Positions 7,096 through 15,120 are shown, numbered from the stretch's first letter. The stretch: DNA of 40,739 nucleotides from an uncultured Collinsella sp. (GCA_902497025.1 CABVDJ010000019.1:1-40739); one strand, 5' to 3'. The notes: generated by a model from the letters alone, not told the origin. Translations and numbers: made by a program.

Positions 7096-7924
7096 TGATG
7101 GCCTCCTTATGGGCAGCGAAATCGGCGATGATCTGGGCATATTCCTCATCGTTGGGCAGGTGATGATGCCAGCTGGCCTTGTCCTCCATGACGGACGAGC
7201 CGTAGCCCTTCACCGTGTTGAGGATGATGACCGTGGGCTTACCCTTGGTCTCGACAGCAAGCGTCAGCGCAGCGTCAATAGCCTGGACGTCGTTGCCCGG
7301 AATGGACAGCACGTTCCACCCAAAGGCAGCCCAGCGCTCCTCCTGGCTGTCCTGCTTCATAACGTCCTCGGTGCTGCCGCTGATCTGCAGGCGGTTGCGG
7401 TCCACGAACGCGCACAGGTTATCGAGCTGGTAGTTGCCGCCGCTCATGGCGCCCTCCCAGACCGAGCCCTCGGCAAGCTCGCCGTCGCCCATGATGGTGT
7501 AGACGCGGTAGTCGCGGCCGTCCATCTTGCCGGCGAGCGCCATGCCCACGGCCACGGGCAGGCCGTGACCCAGCGAGCCCGAGTTCATCTCGATGCCCTT
7601 GAGCTTGTTGTTGGGGTGACCGATGTAGGGGCTGCCGAACTTGGAGAAGCGAGCCTTGACGTCGTCGAGGTCAAGATAGCCCTCGTGGCAGAGCACCGCG
7701 TAGTAGGCCTCCATGGCGTGGCCCTTGGAGAGCACGAAGCGATCGCGGTTGGGATCGTCGACGGTCTCGGGCGAAATGTTGAGGTGGTTGGCGTAGAGGG
7801 TCATGAGGGCGTCGATCACCGACATGTCGCCGCCGATGTGGCCGCCGGCGCCAGCCATGATGATGTCGACGCAATCGCGGCGAAGATCCCAACGCAGGGA
7901 CTCAAGCTCTTCGATAGTTGCCAC
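7088..7924 (-). CDS. Transketolase, N-terminal (TPP-binding) subunit
   Basis: A 278-residue protein equal to the first domain of transketolase. It starts with GTG (MATIEELESLRWDLRRD) after AAAGGAG. The thiamine diphosphate/Mg2+ motif GDGELAEGSVWEGA is intact and ends in VDRNRLQ. The conserved histidines in AGGHIGGDMS, LSKGHAMEAYYA and GSLGHGLPVA are present. Full-length transketolase is about 650 residues; here it is split into two genes, a common form in Firmicutes and Actinobacteria. It lies in the isomerase-transketolase-kinase cluster, 171 nt downstream of the isomerase gene across a long hairpin. Confidence 0.93.
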   Translation of the reverse strand: MATIEELESLRWDLRRDCVDIIMAGAGGHIGGDMSVIDALMTLYANHLNISPETVDDPNRDRFVLSKGHAMEAYYAVLCHEGYLDLDDVKARFSKFGSPYIGHPNNKLKGIEMNSGSLGHGLPVAVGMALAGKMDGRDYRVYTIMGDGELAEGSVWEGAMSGGNYQLDNLCAFVDRNRLQISGSTEDVMKQDSQEERWAAFGWNVLSIPGNDVQAIDAALTLAVETKGKPTVIILNTVKGYGSSVMEDKASWHHHLPNDEEYAQIIADFAAHKEAING

Positions 7925-7970
7925 GAAAAACTCCTTTCAGGGAATTTCTAAAGTCAGAGCCACCGCGTTT

Positions 7971-8058
7971 CCACAGTGCCCAAGATTGCGGTGAAAGAGG
8001 AGCGCCGCGTACTTTGGTACGCAAGCGACGGCTTGAACCGCAAGGTTGGGTGCTGTGG
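7971..8058. repeat. Nested cruciform-like inverted repeat upstream of transketolase
   Basis: Outer arms at 7971-7992 and 8037-8058 (22 nt, about three mismatches) enclose an inner perfect hairpin GCGTAC-TTTG-GTACGC (8007-8022). It fills most of the gap between the isomerase and transketolase genes. There is no T-run. It could be a REP-like repeat or an mRNA-stability or attenuation structure. No gene is seen in this gap. Confidence 0.7.
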
Positions 8059-8095
8059 TAGCGCGCCGGCTCGTTGCTACAAAGTAGGCACGACC

Positions 8096-9496
8096 CTACT
8101 CACCGCGCAGGTAAGCTTTAACGTCCTGCTCAATAGGGTCGTATAGGTCGGGGGCGATGCCGATGTACTTGCACGCCTCGTAGAGCACCGGCACCACGTT
8201 GGCGTGAATAGCGACGCAGTGGTGGATGTAGGGGCCCTCGACAATCTTGGCCTCGAGGCGCTTGAGGTTCTCGACCTCGACCCACAGATAGGTGCCCATG
8301 CCGGCCGGGCCGTCGATGCCGCGGGCGTTGCCCAGCAGCAGCGAGTACTCGCCGTTGTCGCCGTCAAAGCGGGCAAGGGTGAGGTCACCGTGCTTGGCCT
8401 CGGCCGTCAGCGCACCGGGGTGATCGAATGCCAGCGGGTAGGTGAGCTTGGGCTTGACGGCCGCGCAGCTGCAGGGCCAGGGGCCGCAGTGCTGCAGCAG
8501 CTCGCCGTTCTCGTTATCGGGATGGCGCACGGTCCAGTCGGCGAACATGCCGCGATGACGGCCAAGATCGGCTGCCTCGACCATGAGCGCGGTGATGGCG
8601 CCGTGGATGTCGGTTTCGCAGACGATAGGGATACCCATCTCGTTGAGGATGGCGTTGGCGGCGCAGGGCATAATGCCCAGCTCGTCCTGCAGAGCGTTCC
8701 AGCACTGGATGGCTCCGGCGTTGCAGCCGTATTTCTCGACCAGGCTCTTCATGGCGATGGCAAGACCGGCGACCGCGGGGACCTTGTCCTCGGGGATGCA
8801 GATCTCAAAGCTGTCGGCGATGTGGGCGAGCATGGCGGTCATGGCCTGCTCGTCGGCCTGGGCGTCGCGCACGGCTTGGACAAGCTCGGTCATGGGGATG
8901 GGCGAAAGCTGGATGTTGAACTTCTCGAGCAGCTCGCCCTCGTTGCACATGGTCGACCAGAAGTCGAAGGGGCGGGTGGCCATCTGCAGGATGCGGGTGT
9001 GCTTGAAGGTCTTGACCACGTTGCACACGGCCAAAAAGTCCCAGACGCCGCGCTCGAACTCGGGGTCGGTCAGACGGCAATTGGTCATGTAGGTAAAGGG
9101 CACCTGGAAGCGGCGCAACACTTTGCCGGTGGCGAACAGGCCGCACTGGCTATCGCGCAGACGGGTGCCGTCGGGCTCGGGGCGCTCGTCGCGCGGGCCC
9201 CACAGTAGCACGGGCAGGCCGAGCTCGCGGGCAAGGCGAGCGCAAACGTACTCAGTGCCAAAGTTGGCGTGGCACAGCATGATGCCATCGACGCCCTCGG
9301 CGCGGAACTTCTTGACGATAGGCTCGATATGGCTGTCGTCGAACAGCAGGCCCTCGTCATTGATGTCATCGATATCCACGATGTCGACGCCGATCTCGCG
9401 CAGGCGATCAGCCGTAAGGCCGCGATACTTGATCGCGTCCGGCGCGCTAAAGATACTGCGGCGCGTGGGCACAAAGCCGAGCTTGATCTTGTCCAT
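8096..9496 (-). CDS. L-fucose/L-arabinose isomerase-family protein
   Basis: A 466-residue cytoplasmic sugar isomerase-like protein; ATG follows GGGGAGGA. The N-terminal half shows Rossmann-like segments (DGIMLCHANFGTEYVCA). The second half has the metal-binding region IVCETDIHGAI (E294, D296) and MFADW (D320), and a C-terminal GPYIHHCVAIHAN segment typical of the fucose isomerase C-terminal domain. It is shorter than E. coli FucI (591 residues), as are many actinobacterial relatives. The expected reaction is Mn2+-dependent aldose-ketose interconversion; the sugar is unknown. It is the first gene of the cluster and lies behind operator-like sequences shared with the adjacent LacI gene. No transporter is in the cluster. 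Confidence 0.82.
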   Translation of the reverse strand: MDKIKLGFVPTRRSIFSAPDAIKYRGLTADRLREIGVDIVDIDDINDEGLLFDDSHIEPIVKKFRAEGVDGIMLCHANFGTEYVCARLARELGLPVLLWGPRDERPEPDGTRLRDSQCGLFATGKVLRRFQVPFTYMTNCRLTDPEFERGVWDFLAVCNVVKTFKHTRILQMATRPFDFWSTMCNEGELLEKFNIQLSPIPMTELVQAVRDAQADEQAMTAMLAHIADSFEICIPEDKVPAVAGLAIAMKSLVEKYGCNAGAIQCWNALQDELGIMPCAANAILNEMGIPIVCETDIHGAITALMVEAADLGRHRGMFADWTVRHPDNENGELLQHCGPWPCSCAAVKPKLTYPLAFDHPGALTAEAKHGDLTLARFDGDNGEYSLLLGNARGIDGPAGMGTYLWVEVENLKRLEAKIVEGPYIHHCVAIHANVVPVLYEACKYIGIAPDLYDPIEQDVKAYLRGE

Positions 9497-9521
9497 GTAC
9501 GTCCTCCCCTAATCACATGTT

Positions 9522-9567
9522 CAGTAAACAGACGCATGTTTCGTTTTGTTCTGTTTACTAAATGTTT
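9522..9567 (-). promoter_or_regulatory. Candidate LacI operators before the isomerase gene
   Basis: AGTAAACAG (9523-9531) and its reverse complement CTGTTTACT (9551-9559) form an inverted repeat. It overlaps the minus-strand word AAACATTTAGTA (9567-9556), which recurs as AAACATTTACTA in the lacI promoter. More TAAAC half-sites follow up to about 9650. The AT-rich region between 9497 and 9660 is the likely promoter of the isomerase-transketolase-kinase unit. Confidence 0.55.
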
Positions 9568-9660
9568 TACTCTTCTGTTTAGAAGTTTAGCGCGAAAGTC
9601 CCGTAAACGGTAGAGAAATCAGCCTAAACGGTATGTAAACAATCTGAACATACAAGGGCA

Positions 9661-9688
9661 ACAAAAAGAGGGCCCCGAAGGACCCTCT
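9661..9688 (-). terminator. Terminator after the LacI gene
   Basis: On the minus strand AGAGGGTCC-TTCG-GGGCCCTCT (one G-U pair, stable tetraloop) is followed by TTTTTG. It stops transcription of the regulator gene 67 nt past its stop codon, ahead of the isomerase promoter region. Confidence 0.8.
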
Positions 9689-9754
9689 CTTGGTAGCGTT
9701 ATGTACGGTTGCCTTTGGCGGACTTTTCCGCTCTGAGGTCTGGCGCCGTTCCGC

Positions 9755-10765
9755 CTAGATTTCACGCACGCTCTGGCGCTCGACAAAATAGGTCGACACG
9801 GCCGTCTTGCAGGTATAGCTCTTGGGATTGCGGATGTTGCCCACCAGACGGCGCACCGCGATCTCGCCCACCTCGTGCTTGGGAACGTGCACCGTGGTGA
9901 GCGGCGGGTTGGAGAAGGCGCCCAAAGACAGGTCGTCAAAGCCGATGATCGAAACATCCTCGGGCACGCGAATACCGTGCTCGTTGAGCGCGCGCATGGC
10001 GCCTACGGCGAGCACGTCGTTCTCGGCAAAGAAAGCCGTCGGCAGGTCGTCGCGCGAGACGCTGTCGAGCCACGCGCCCATGTCGCGATAGGCACCCTCG
10101 AGCGTGGTGCCCAGCGTGACACGCCATGCCGGATTGGCCTCAAGATCCGCGTCCTCAAGCGCTTGGCGATAGCCGCGCTCGCGGTCCTTAAAGTTGCGGA
10201 TCCGAAGGTCGCCCGCCAGATAGCCGATTTGCCTGTGGCCTTTCTCGATAAGGTAATCCACGGCACGCAGCACCGAATCGGTATTGGCAATAACTACGGC
10301 ATCAAAGTACTGACGATCGCTCCAGCCGTCGAGCACAATCAGGTGGGCGGCAGCGTCGGCGAACAGGGCGTAGTCCTCCTCGCCCAGCTCGGTACCCATC
10401 AGCACGATGGCGGCCGACGGGTCGGCGATCAGGCCCTCGACCTGCGGGCGCACGGCGTCCAGGTCGCTAAAGTCGAGCGAGACAAAGCTCGTGCTCATGC
10501 CGTGGCGACGCGCCTGGCGCTCCACGCCCTCGATGACCGCGGGATGGAAGGTGCTCTCGTCCAGGATGGCGCCCGTCTTGCGCGCAAGCACAAACTGGAT
10601 GCTCTCGAGCTGCGTCGACTGCTGATAGCCAAGCGACTGCGCGCACTCCAGGATGACCTTGGCGGTCTCCTCGCTCACGCTGCGCTTGCGGTTGAGCGCG
10701 TTGGACACGGTTGCGGGCGAAAAGCCGGTAATGCGGCTGATCTCGCGGACGCTTGCTTTAGCCAT
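9755..10765 (-). CDS. LacI-family transcriptional regulator
   Basis: A 336-residue repressor. ATG at 10765 (MAKASVREISRITGFSPATVSNALNRKRSVSEET) has AGGGGG 6 nt upstream and places the helix-turn-helix at residues 5-25, as the family requires. The periplasmic-binding-like sensor domain follows, with VLDGWSDRQYFDAVVIANTDS, GHRQIGYLAGD and FAENDVLAVGAMRALNEHGIRVPEDVSIIGFDDL. It is separated by its own terminator from the isomerase gene in the same orientation. Both promoters share the word AAACATTTA(C/G)TA, so it probably represses the sugar cluster and itself, with a pathway sugar or sugar phosphate as inducer. The second GH1 gene upstream could also be a target, though none of its promoter DNA was seen to carry the word. 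Confidence 0.92.
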   Translation of the reverse strand: MAKASVREISRITGFSPATVSNALNRKRSVSEETAKVILECAQSLGYQQSTQLESIQFVLARKTGAILDESTFHPAVIEGVERQARRHGMSTSFVSLDFSDLDAVRPQVEGLIADPSAAIVLMGTELGEEDYALFADAAAHLIVLDGWSDRQYFDAVVIANTDSVLRAVDYLIEKGHRQIGYLAGDLRIRNFKDRERGYRQALEDADLEANPAWRVTLGTTLEGAYRDMGAWLDSVSRDDLPTAFFAENDVLAVGAMRALNEHGIRVPEDVSIIGFDDLSLGAFSNPPLTTVHVPKHEVGEIAVRRLVGNIRNPKSYTCKTAVSTYFVERQSVREI

Positions 10766-10848
10766 CGTTCCCCCTAGCATCGGTCGCGGCCGAGCATCGT
10801 GGCTTGACCGCCCCGTGGCTCGGCAACTAAACGACCGCAAATTCAATC

Positions 10849-10894
10849 TAAACAGAATAGTAAATGTTTAATAGCTAGTTTAGCCTGTTGTCAA
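10849..10894 (-). promoter_or_regulatory. lacI promoter with palindromic operator
   Basis: A minus-strand TTGACA (10894-10889) is followed 15 nt later by TATTAA (10873-10868), a near-consensus -35 with a short spacer. The palindrome-ended word TAAACAGAATAGTAAATGTTTA's ends (TAAACA and TGTTTA at 10849-10870) overlap the -10 side. It shares AAACATTTAcTA with the isomerase promoter, which suggests autoregulation. Confidence 0.5.
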
Positions 10895-10947
10895 GCGAAG
10901 TGGCACGACTATTCCCCCAACGGGCGCATTTGTCCATCTTAACGTTA

Positions 10948-12366
10948 TTACGCAAGGTCTTCGCCATTGCTTGCTATTACGCGTCGGTACCATTCGAAGC
11001 TTTTCTTTTTACGTCTCTCAAACGAGCCCGCACCGCTATCGTCTCGATCGACATAGATAAACCCGTAGCGCTTACGCATCTGTCCTGTGGCGACCGAAAC
11101 CAAATCGATCGGGCCCCAACAGGTATATCCCATGAGTTCCACCCCGTCGAGCTCGACGGTCTCCCTCATCGCCTCGATGTGGGCCCGCAGGTATTCAACT
11201 CGATAGTCGTCTTCTATTTCACCCGAATCTTCCGGCACATCAGGAGCACCCAAACCGTTTTCGACGATGAACAGCGGCTTTTGATAGCGATCCCAGATTT
11301 CATTCATGGTGACGCGCAGCCCTTTGGGGTCGATAAACCTCCCCCAAGGCTCCTGTTTTAGATACGGATTAGGCGCCGAGCGAAGAAGGTTCGAATCGAA
11401 CTGACCTTCCGCATGCGCTTTTGCGACGCGCGTCGAGTAATACGAAAACGAGACGAAATCGACCAGGTTTGCAGCCAGTACTTCGCGGTCATCATCCCGA
11501 TAGGGCACCTCAAAACCATGGCGGGCGTATTCCTTGAGAACATAGCTCGGGTACGCACCGCGCACCTGGACGTCGGTAAACATGTAATGGCTGCGATTCT
11601 CAGCCTGCGCAGCCAGCACATCGTCCGGATCACATGTAGCCGGATAGAAGACACCTGCGTTGAGCATGCAACCGATCTTCGCCCCAGGGCACAGTTCATG
11701 ACACGCCCCGACCGCACGGGCGCTCGCAACCAATACATGGTGCACGGCCGTGTGAACCGTTGCATAGCGATTCTCCCCTTGCTCGAAGATGATCCCCGCC
11801 GCCATAAAGCACGCCTGCGTCATGATGTTGATCTCGTTAAAGGTCAGCCAATAATTGACCAATCCCCGATAGCGCTCGAACACGGTACGCGAATATCGCT
11901 CGAACAGGTCGACCAACCTGCGATCGCGCCATCCGCCATACGCATCGACGAGATGCATGGGGACATCATAGTGGTTGAGCGTCACCAAAGGCTCAATGTC
12001 ATGCGCGCGACACGTCCTAAAAACATCCTCGTAAAAGGCAAGGCCTTCTTCATTGGGCTCGGCTTCGTCTCCTTTGGGAAAAATGCGGCTCCAGGCGATT
12101 GATAAGCGCAGGCATTTAAAACCCATCTGGGCAAACAGTTCAATATCCTGCTTGTACCTATGGTAAAAATCAATGCCCTTGCGAGCGGGATAGAAGCTGT
12201 CGGGTGCCAACGCACGCGGATCAAGGTCTCCCCGCATGACGTCCATGCGTTGATCGCCAAACGGCAGCATGTCGGAATTGGCTAAACCGCGACCGCCTTC
12301 GTTCCATCCTCCCTCGCACTGGTTTGCAGCCAGAGCCCCGCCCCATAAAAAATCTTCTCTAAACAT
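10948..12366 (-). CDS. GH1 6-phospho-beta-glucosidase, PTS-operon copy
   Basis: A 472-residue family 1 glycosidase. The start is ATG at 12366 (MFREDFLWGGALAANQCEGG), with AAAGGA about 9 nt upstream; a longer frame adds 43 residues unlike any GH1. The acid/base glutamate is in TFNEI (E178), the nucleophile in IVENG (E369), and the phosphate-binding loop is S424...K432-R-Y434. It is the last gene of the bglG-PTS-GH1 operon and should hydrolyse the 6-phospho-beta-glucoside (cellobiose, salicin or similar) delivered by the EIIBC. It is clearly a different paralogue from the GH1 at the window start. No terminator was recognised after it. Confidence 0.94.
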   Translation of the reverse strand: MFREDFLWGGALAANQCEGGWNEGGRGLANSDMLPFGDQRMDVMRGDLDPRALAPDSFYPARKGIDFYHRYKQDIELFAQMGFKCLRLSIAWSRIFPKGDEAEPNEEGLAFYEDVFRTCRAHDIEPLVTLNHYDVPMHLVDAYGGWRDRRLVDLFERYSRTVFERYRGLVNYWLTFNEINIMTQACFMAAGIIFEQGENRYATVHTAVHHVLVASARAVGACHELCPGAKIGCMLNAGVFYPATCDPDDVLAAQAENRSHYMFTDVQVRGAYPSYVLKEYARHGFEVPYRDDDREVLAANLVDFVSFSYYSTRVAKAHAEGQFDSNLLRSAPNPYLKQEPWGRFIDPKGLRVTMNEIWDRYQKPLFIVENGLGAPDVPEDSGEIEDDYRVEYLRAHIEAMRETVELDGVELMGYTCWGPIDLVSVATGQMRKRYGFIYVDRDDSGAGSFERRKKKSFEWYRRVIASNGEDLA

Positions 12367-12431
12367 TATGGTGTCGTCCTTTCTATCAAATTCCCGGCCC
12401 ACACTGTCGAACGCAACGGACTCGGCAAGTG

Positions 12432-12460
12432 CCGCGCAACAGCACAGTACCGTTGCGCGG
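12432..12460 (-). promoter_or_regulatory. Hairpin between PTS and GH1 genes
   Basis: CCGCGCAAC (12432-12440) and GTTGCGCGG (12452-12460) are perfect 9-bp arms around an 11-nt loop; a third partial copy, CCGCGCAACGG, follows at 12473. It lies in the 146-nt gap between the EIIBC and GH1 genes. There is no T-run. It may stabilise or process the mRNA so that GH1 and PTS levels differ. Confidence 0.5.
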
Positions 12461-12512
12461 CCAAGGGGTCGGACCGCGCAACGGCTGGGGAGCATATTTG
12501 TGTAGTAGCCTC

Positions 12513-13961
12513 TTATGCCTCGACGGATTCAACGGCCTCAGAATCGCCGCTCTTGGACTTCAACGGCATCTTCTCCTGTCCTTCAAATCCAAAAATCATC
12601 GCCAACGCAAACGTCACGGCACTGCCAGCAAGACACCCGATGGTGCCAGGGATGATATCCTGAGCAAACATGAGCACGTTCATCCATGGGAAACCAACGC
12701 CAGTGAAGATATAGACGTTGGCATGAAGAAGGCTTGCCAGCAGACCACCGACAGCACCACCAATCATGTTCCAGGCAAGAGCCTTCTTGTCGCGAAACAG
12801 GATGCCGTAGATGATGGGCTCACTCACGCGACCGAAAGCATAGGTGATGAACAAGTTCCAGCCCGTGGCTCGACTCTCCTTGCCCTTAGCGCGCAGGCCA
12901 TAGGCGAGCGCGATGGCAAGCGTGGTGTAGGCTACAACCGCGGTGGCGGGGTATAAGATGGCGTCGTAACCGTTCTGGAGCGCGGCGGGCAATATGGCGG
13001 TATAGATCGGCACGTGCATGCCGGTGGCGATGATCAGATTCCAGAATGCGCCGATAACCGCGGTCGCAGCGGGACCGGCAACAGAGGCGAGCCAAATGAT
13101 GAAATCGGCCACAAGGCCCATGACAAATTGGACGGCAGGGCCGCAGAGGCACAGCGCGACCGGCAACATCACGAGCACCGTACCCACGGGTACGATCAGA
13201 ATGCGCAACATATCAGGCGAGATCTTCTTAAAGAAGCGCTCAACATAGGACTGGGCCCAGGTGATCAAGATGACCGGAAGAACAGCCTGGGTGTAGTTGA
13301 CGAGCTGCATGGGGATGCCGAAGACGCTGAAAGGCTTTCCGTCCTCAACAATAGCGAGCATGTCGGGATAAATCATCACAACAGCGATGAGCAGTGCCAG
13401 CACAGGACTCGTTTTGAACTTCTTAGCCGAGCTATAGGCGGCAAACACCGGGAAGTAGTAATACGCCGCATCGCCCACCAGGGAAAGGATCCGATACAGG
13501 TCGCTCGTTTCGGACATAAAACCGGCGCCTTCGGGCCCAAACAGAATAACGAGCATCTTGAAGATACCGGCGACACAAAAGATCGGAAGGATCGGGGTGA
13601 TAGCGCCGCTCACGGCATCGAGCAGCTGATTGAAGAGGTGCTTGGGCGCCAAGCGCTCCTTCCAGCTAAGCTGAGGGCCATCGAGTTCCTCGTCAATCGA
13701 TACCGTGACCTCGAATCCGCCCTGCTTACAAACCTCGTCGTAGACCTTGTCGACCGTGGGCCCGACCACCAGCTGCACCTGCCCTCCGGCGTGCACGACG
13801 CTGATGATAGACGAGATGTCCTCAAGCTTCTCATCATTCGAGAGGCTTTCATCCTTGAGGTTGAAGCGCAGGCGCGTCATGCAATGCGTAACCGAAGCCA
13901 CGTTTTCCGCCCCGCCCACAGTGGAGAGAATCTGCTCTGCCACCTTTTTGTAATTTGCCAT
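12513..13961 (-). CDS. PTS beta-glucoside-type EIIBC permease
   Basis: Membrane sugar transporter that phosphorylates its substrate during uptake. The EIIB domain occupies about residues 1-90 with the phosphorylated cysteine in THCMTRLRF (C27). The EIIC domain follows, with about ten hydrophobic segments and the family motif GAITPILPIFCVAGIFKML. It is 482 residues long and has no EIIA domain (BglF has one and is about 625), so a glucose-type EIIA must come from elsewhere. Two adjacent ATGs (13964 and 13961) follow AAAGGAG; the second gives better spacing. The region around GMHVPIYTAILPAALQNGYDA, where BglF has GLHW, may shape specificity. It is co-transcribed with the antiterminator gene upstream and GH1 downstream. 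Substrate is probably a beta-glucoside. Confidence 0.93.
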   Translation of the reverse strand: MANYKKVAEQILSTVGGAENVASVTHCMTRLRFNLKDESLSNDEKLEDISSIISVVHAGGQVQLVVGPTVDKVYDEVCKQGGFEVTVSIDEELDGPQLSWKERLAPKHLFNQLLDAVSGAITPILPIFCVAGIFKMLVILFGPEGAGFMSETSDLYRILSLVGDAAYYYFPVFAAYSSAKKFKTSPVLALLIAVVMIYPDMLAIVEDGKPFSVFGIPMQLVNYTQAVLPVILITWAQSYVERFFKKISPDMLRILIVPVGTVLVMLPVALCLCGPAVQFVMGLVADFIIWLASVAGPAATAVIGAFWNLIIATGMHVPIYTAILPAALQNGYDAILYPATAVVAYTTLAIALAYGLRAKGKESRATGWNLFITYAFGRVSEPIIYGILFRDKKALAWNMIGGAVGGLLASLLHANVYIFTGVGFPWMNVLMFAQDIIPGTIGCLAGSAVTFALAMIFGFEGQEKMPLKSKSGDSEAVESVEA

Positions 13962-14031
13962 CATTGGCTCCTTTGCACAATCTTGGCTTACTGTTCGAAT
14001 CGGCAAAGGTCATGCCCCGAATGGCTACGGG

Positions 14032-14871
14032 TTACAATCCTTTTTTGGAGATGATCCGGTTGAGATGGATCATCAGATAGAGTTCCTCCTCCTCGGAGAG
14101 CGTGGCGTCCCACGTTTCACGACAATAGGAACCGATATGCTTCACGCACTCTGCCAACTGCGGAAACTCCTCACGAAAGTTCTTGTACATCTGCATGTTG
14201 GCGCTGTTCAGCGACTCGCCGGCTTGAATGCGCTTGAACAGGTACCGCAGATGCGTGGCGAAGCGGGTGAAATCAAAGGAATCGCGGTCGACAATAATGC
14301 GGAAATCGCTTTCGAGAATCTCGATAACGTCCTCGAGCATATCGTCGAACTGCTTTGCGGGCTCGGCCGTGGCTTTGACGGCTTCAACAACCCGTGCGTT
14401 CACGAGATTCATCGCAATACTGGCAATCTCATCCTTGGGAAGCCGCTCTCCGAGCTCCTTCTCGAGTCGCATGACGATAAACTGGGCAGCCTTGTATTCC
14501 TTCGGATACGTCTCCCGCACTTCATAGGCAAGAGGCATCGCGATGCGGACCCCCTTTTGGGCTCGCGCAACGGCAAACGACAGGTGATCAGCCATGAACA
14601 GCGTCGCATTGGTCGAGAGGTCGTAGGGCAGTTCGTTGGCAACGATGTCCATAACTTTCGCCGCAAACATCACGATATCCGAGGGAAGATCCCTCATGAC
14701 ATCTTGTCCTTTAGGATCAATGTCGTAAAACGTATGCTCGATTTTAGAAAGAGGGAGCTCTCGAGGAAAATCTCCGCCGAAACCGACGCCCCTGCCCATG
14801 GCGATGACATCTCGCCCCTGTCCGTCACGGCAAAGAACCGCGTTGTTGTTAAGCTTTTTAATTGCAAGCAT
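14032..14871 (-). CDS. BglG/LicT-family antiterminator
   Basis: A 279-residue RNA-binding regulator. ATG at 14871 has AAAGGAGG 6 nt upstream. The N-terminal co-antiterminator domain (MLAIKKLNNNAVLCRDGQGRDVIAMGRGVGFG) binds the RAT hairpin and prevents termination. Two PRDs follow. In PRD1, H96 (LFMADHLSFA) is present, but the second histidine expected near 155 is asparagine (SIAMNLVNA; BglG has AMHLV). In PRD2, H207 (ATHLRYLF) and H269 (LYLMIHLNRI) are kept. PRD2 histidines normally receive an activating phosphate from HPr and PRD1 an inhibitory one from the cognate EII, so inhibition may be altered. The gene is first in its operon and lies directly behind the RAT/terminator it should act on. 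Confidence 0.94.
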   Translation of the reverse strand: MLAIKKLNNNAVLCRDGQGRDVIAMGRGVGFGGDFPRELPLSKIEHTFYDIDPKGQDVMRDLPSDIVMFAAKVMDIVANELPYDLSTNATLFMADHLSFAVARAQKGVRIAMPLAYEVRETYPKEYKAAQFIVMRLEKELGERLPKDEIASIAMNLVNARVVEAVKATAEPAKQFDDMLEDVIEILESDFRIIVDRDSFDFTRFATHLRYLFKRIQAGESLNSANMQMYKNFREEFPQLAECVKHIGSYCRETWDATLSEEEELYLMIHLNRIISKKGL

Positions 14872-14900
14872 GGTGAACCTCCTTTCAAGAACACTCACAG

Positions 14901-14945
14901 AAAAAGGCATGATAGCCAATAGCAGTGCTATTGCGGTCATGCCTT
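14901..14945 (-). terminator. Conditional terminator in the bgl leader
   Basis: On the minus strand AAGGCATGA (14945-14937) pairs with TCATGCCTT (14912-14904), with an inner CAATAG...CTATTG stem, followed by TTTTTCTG. It ends about 30 nt before the antiterminator start codon. Its 5' arm overlaps the RAT-like site at 14935-14957, as expected for a terminator controlled by antitermination. Confidence 0.85.
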
Positions 14946-14957
14946 ACGTAACAATCC
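14935..14957 (-). promoter_or_regulatory. Second, shortened RAT-like site
   Basis: The minus strand reads GGATTGTTAC, then GTAA, then GGCATGACC. The 5' block equals that of the full RAT upstream and the 3' block differs from it by one base, but the apical TCC/GGA stem is missing. It overlaps the 5' arm of the terminator. Confidence 0.55.
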
Positions 14958-14973
14958 GTGTTGTATTGCTCTT

Positions 14974-15003
14974 GGGCATGCCTCCACACAGGAGTAACAA
15001 TCC
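14974..15003 (-). promoter_or_regulatory. RAT (ribonucleic antiterminator) for the bgl operon
   Basis: The minus strand reads GGATTGTTAC, TCC-TGTGT-GGA (apical stem-loop), then GGCATGCCC, 30 nt in all. It matches the LicT/BglG target form (GGATTGTTAC...GGCAAAACC) at the 5' block, the GGC and the closing CC. It lies 30 nt upstream of the terminator, and the -10 box TATAAT is 15 nt further upstream. Confidence 0.8.
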
Positions 15004-15017
15004 AAGATGCAGAATGC

Positions 15018-15023
15018 ATTATA
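15018..15023 (-). promoter_or_regulatory. -10 box of the bgl operon
   Basis: A perfect minus-strand TATAAT lies 15 nt before the RAT, giving a predicted start near 15011 and a leader of about 140 nt. No good -35 was recognised at the expected distance (about 15041-15046), so activator help is possible. Confidence 0.55.
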
Positions 15024-15120
15024 GCGCTCTCCCCGCCCCGGGGACCATCGGGCTGGCGAACGGTAGATGTCGGCCCGCCAGCGGCCACATCGAGCAGATG
15101 GGCGTGCTTCGATCCCGAGC

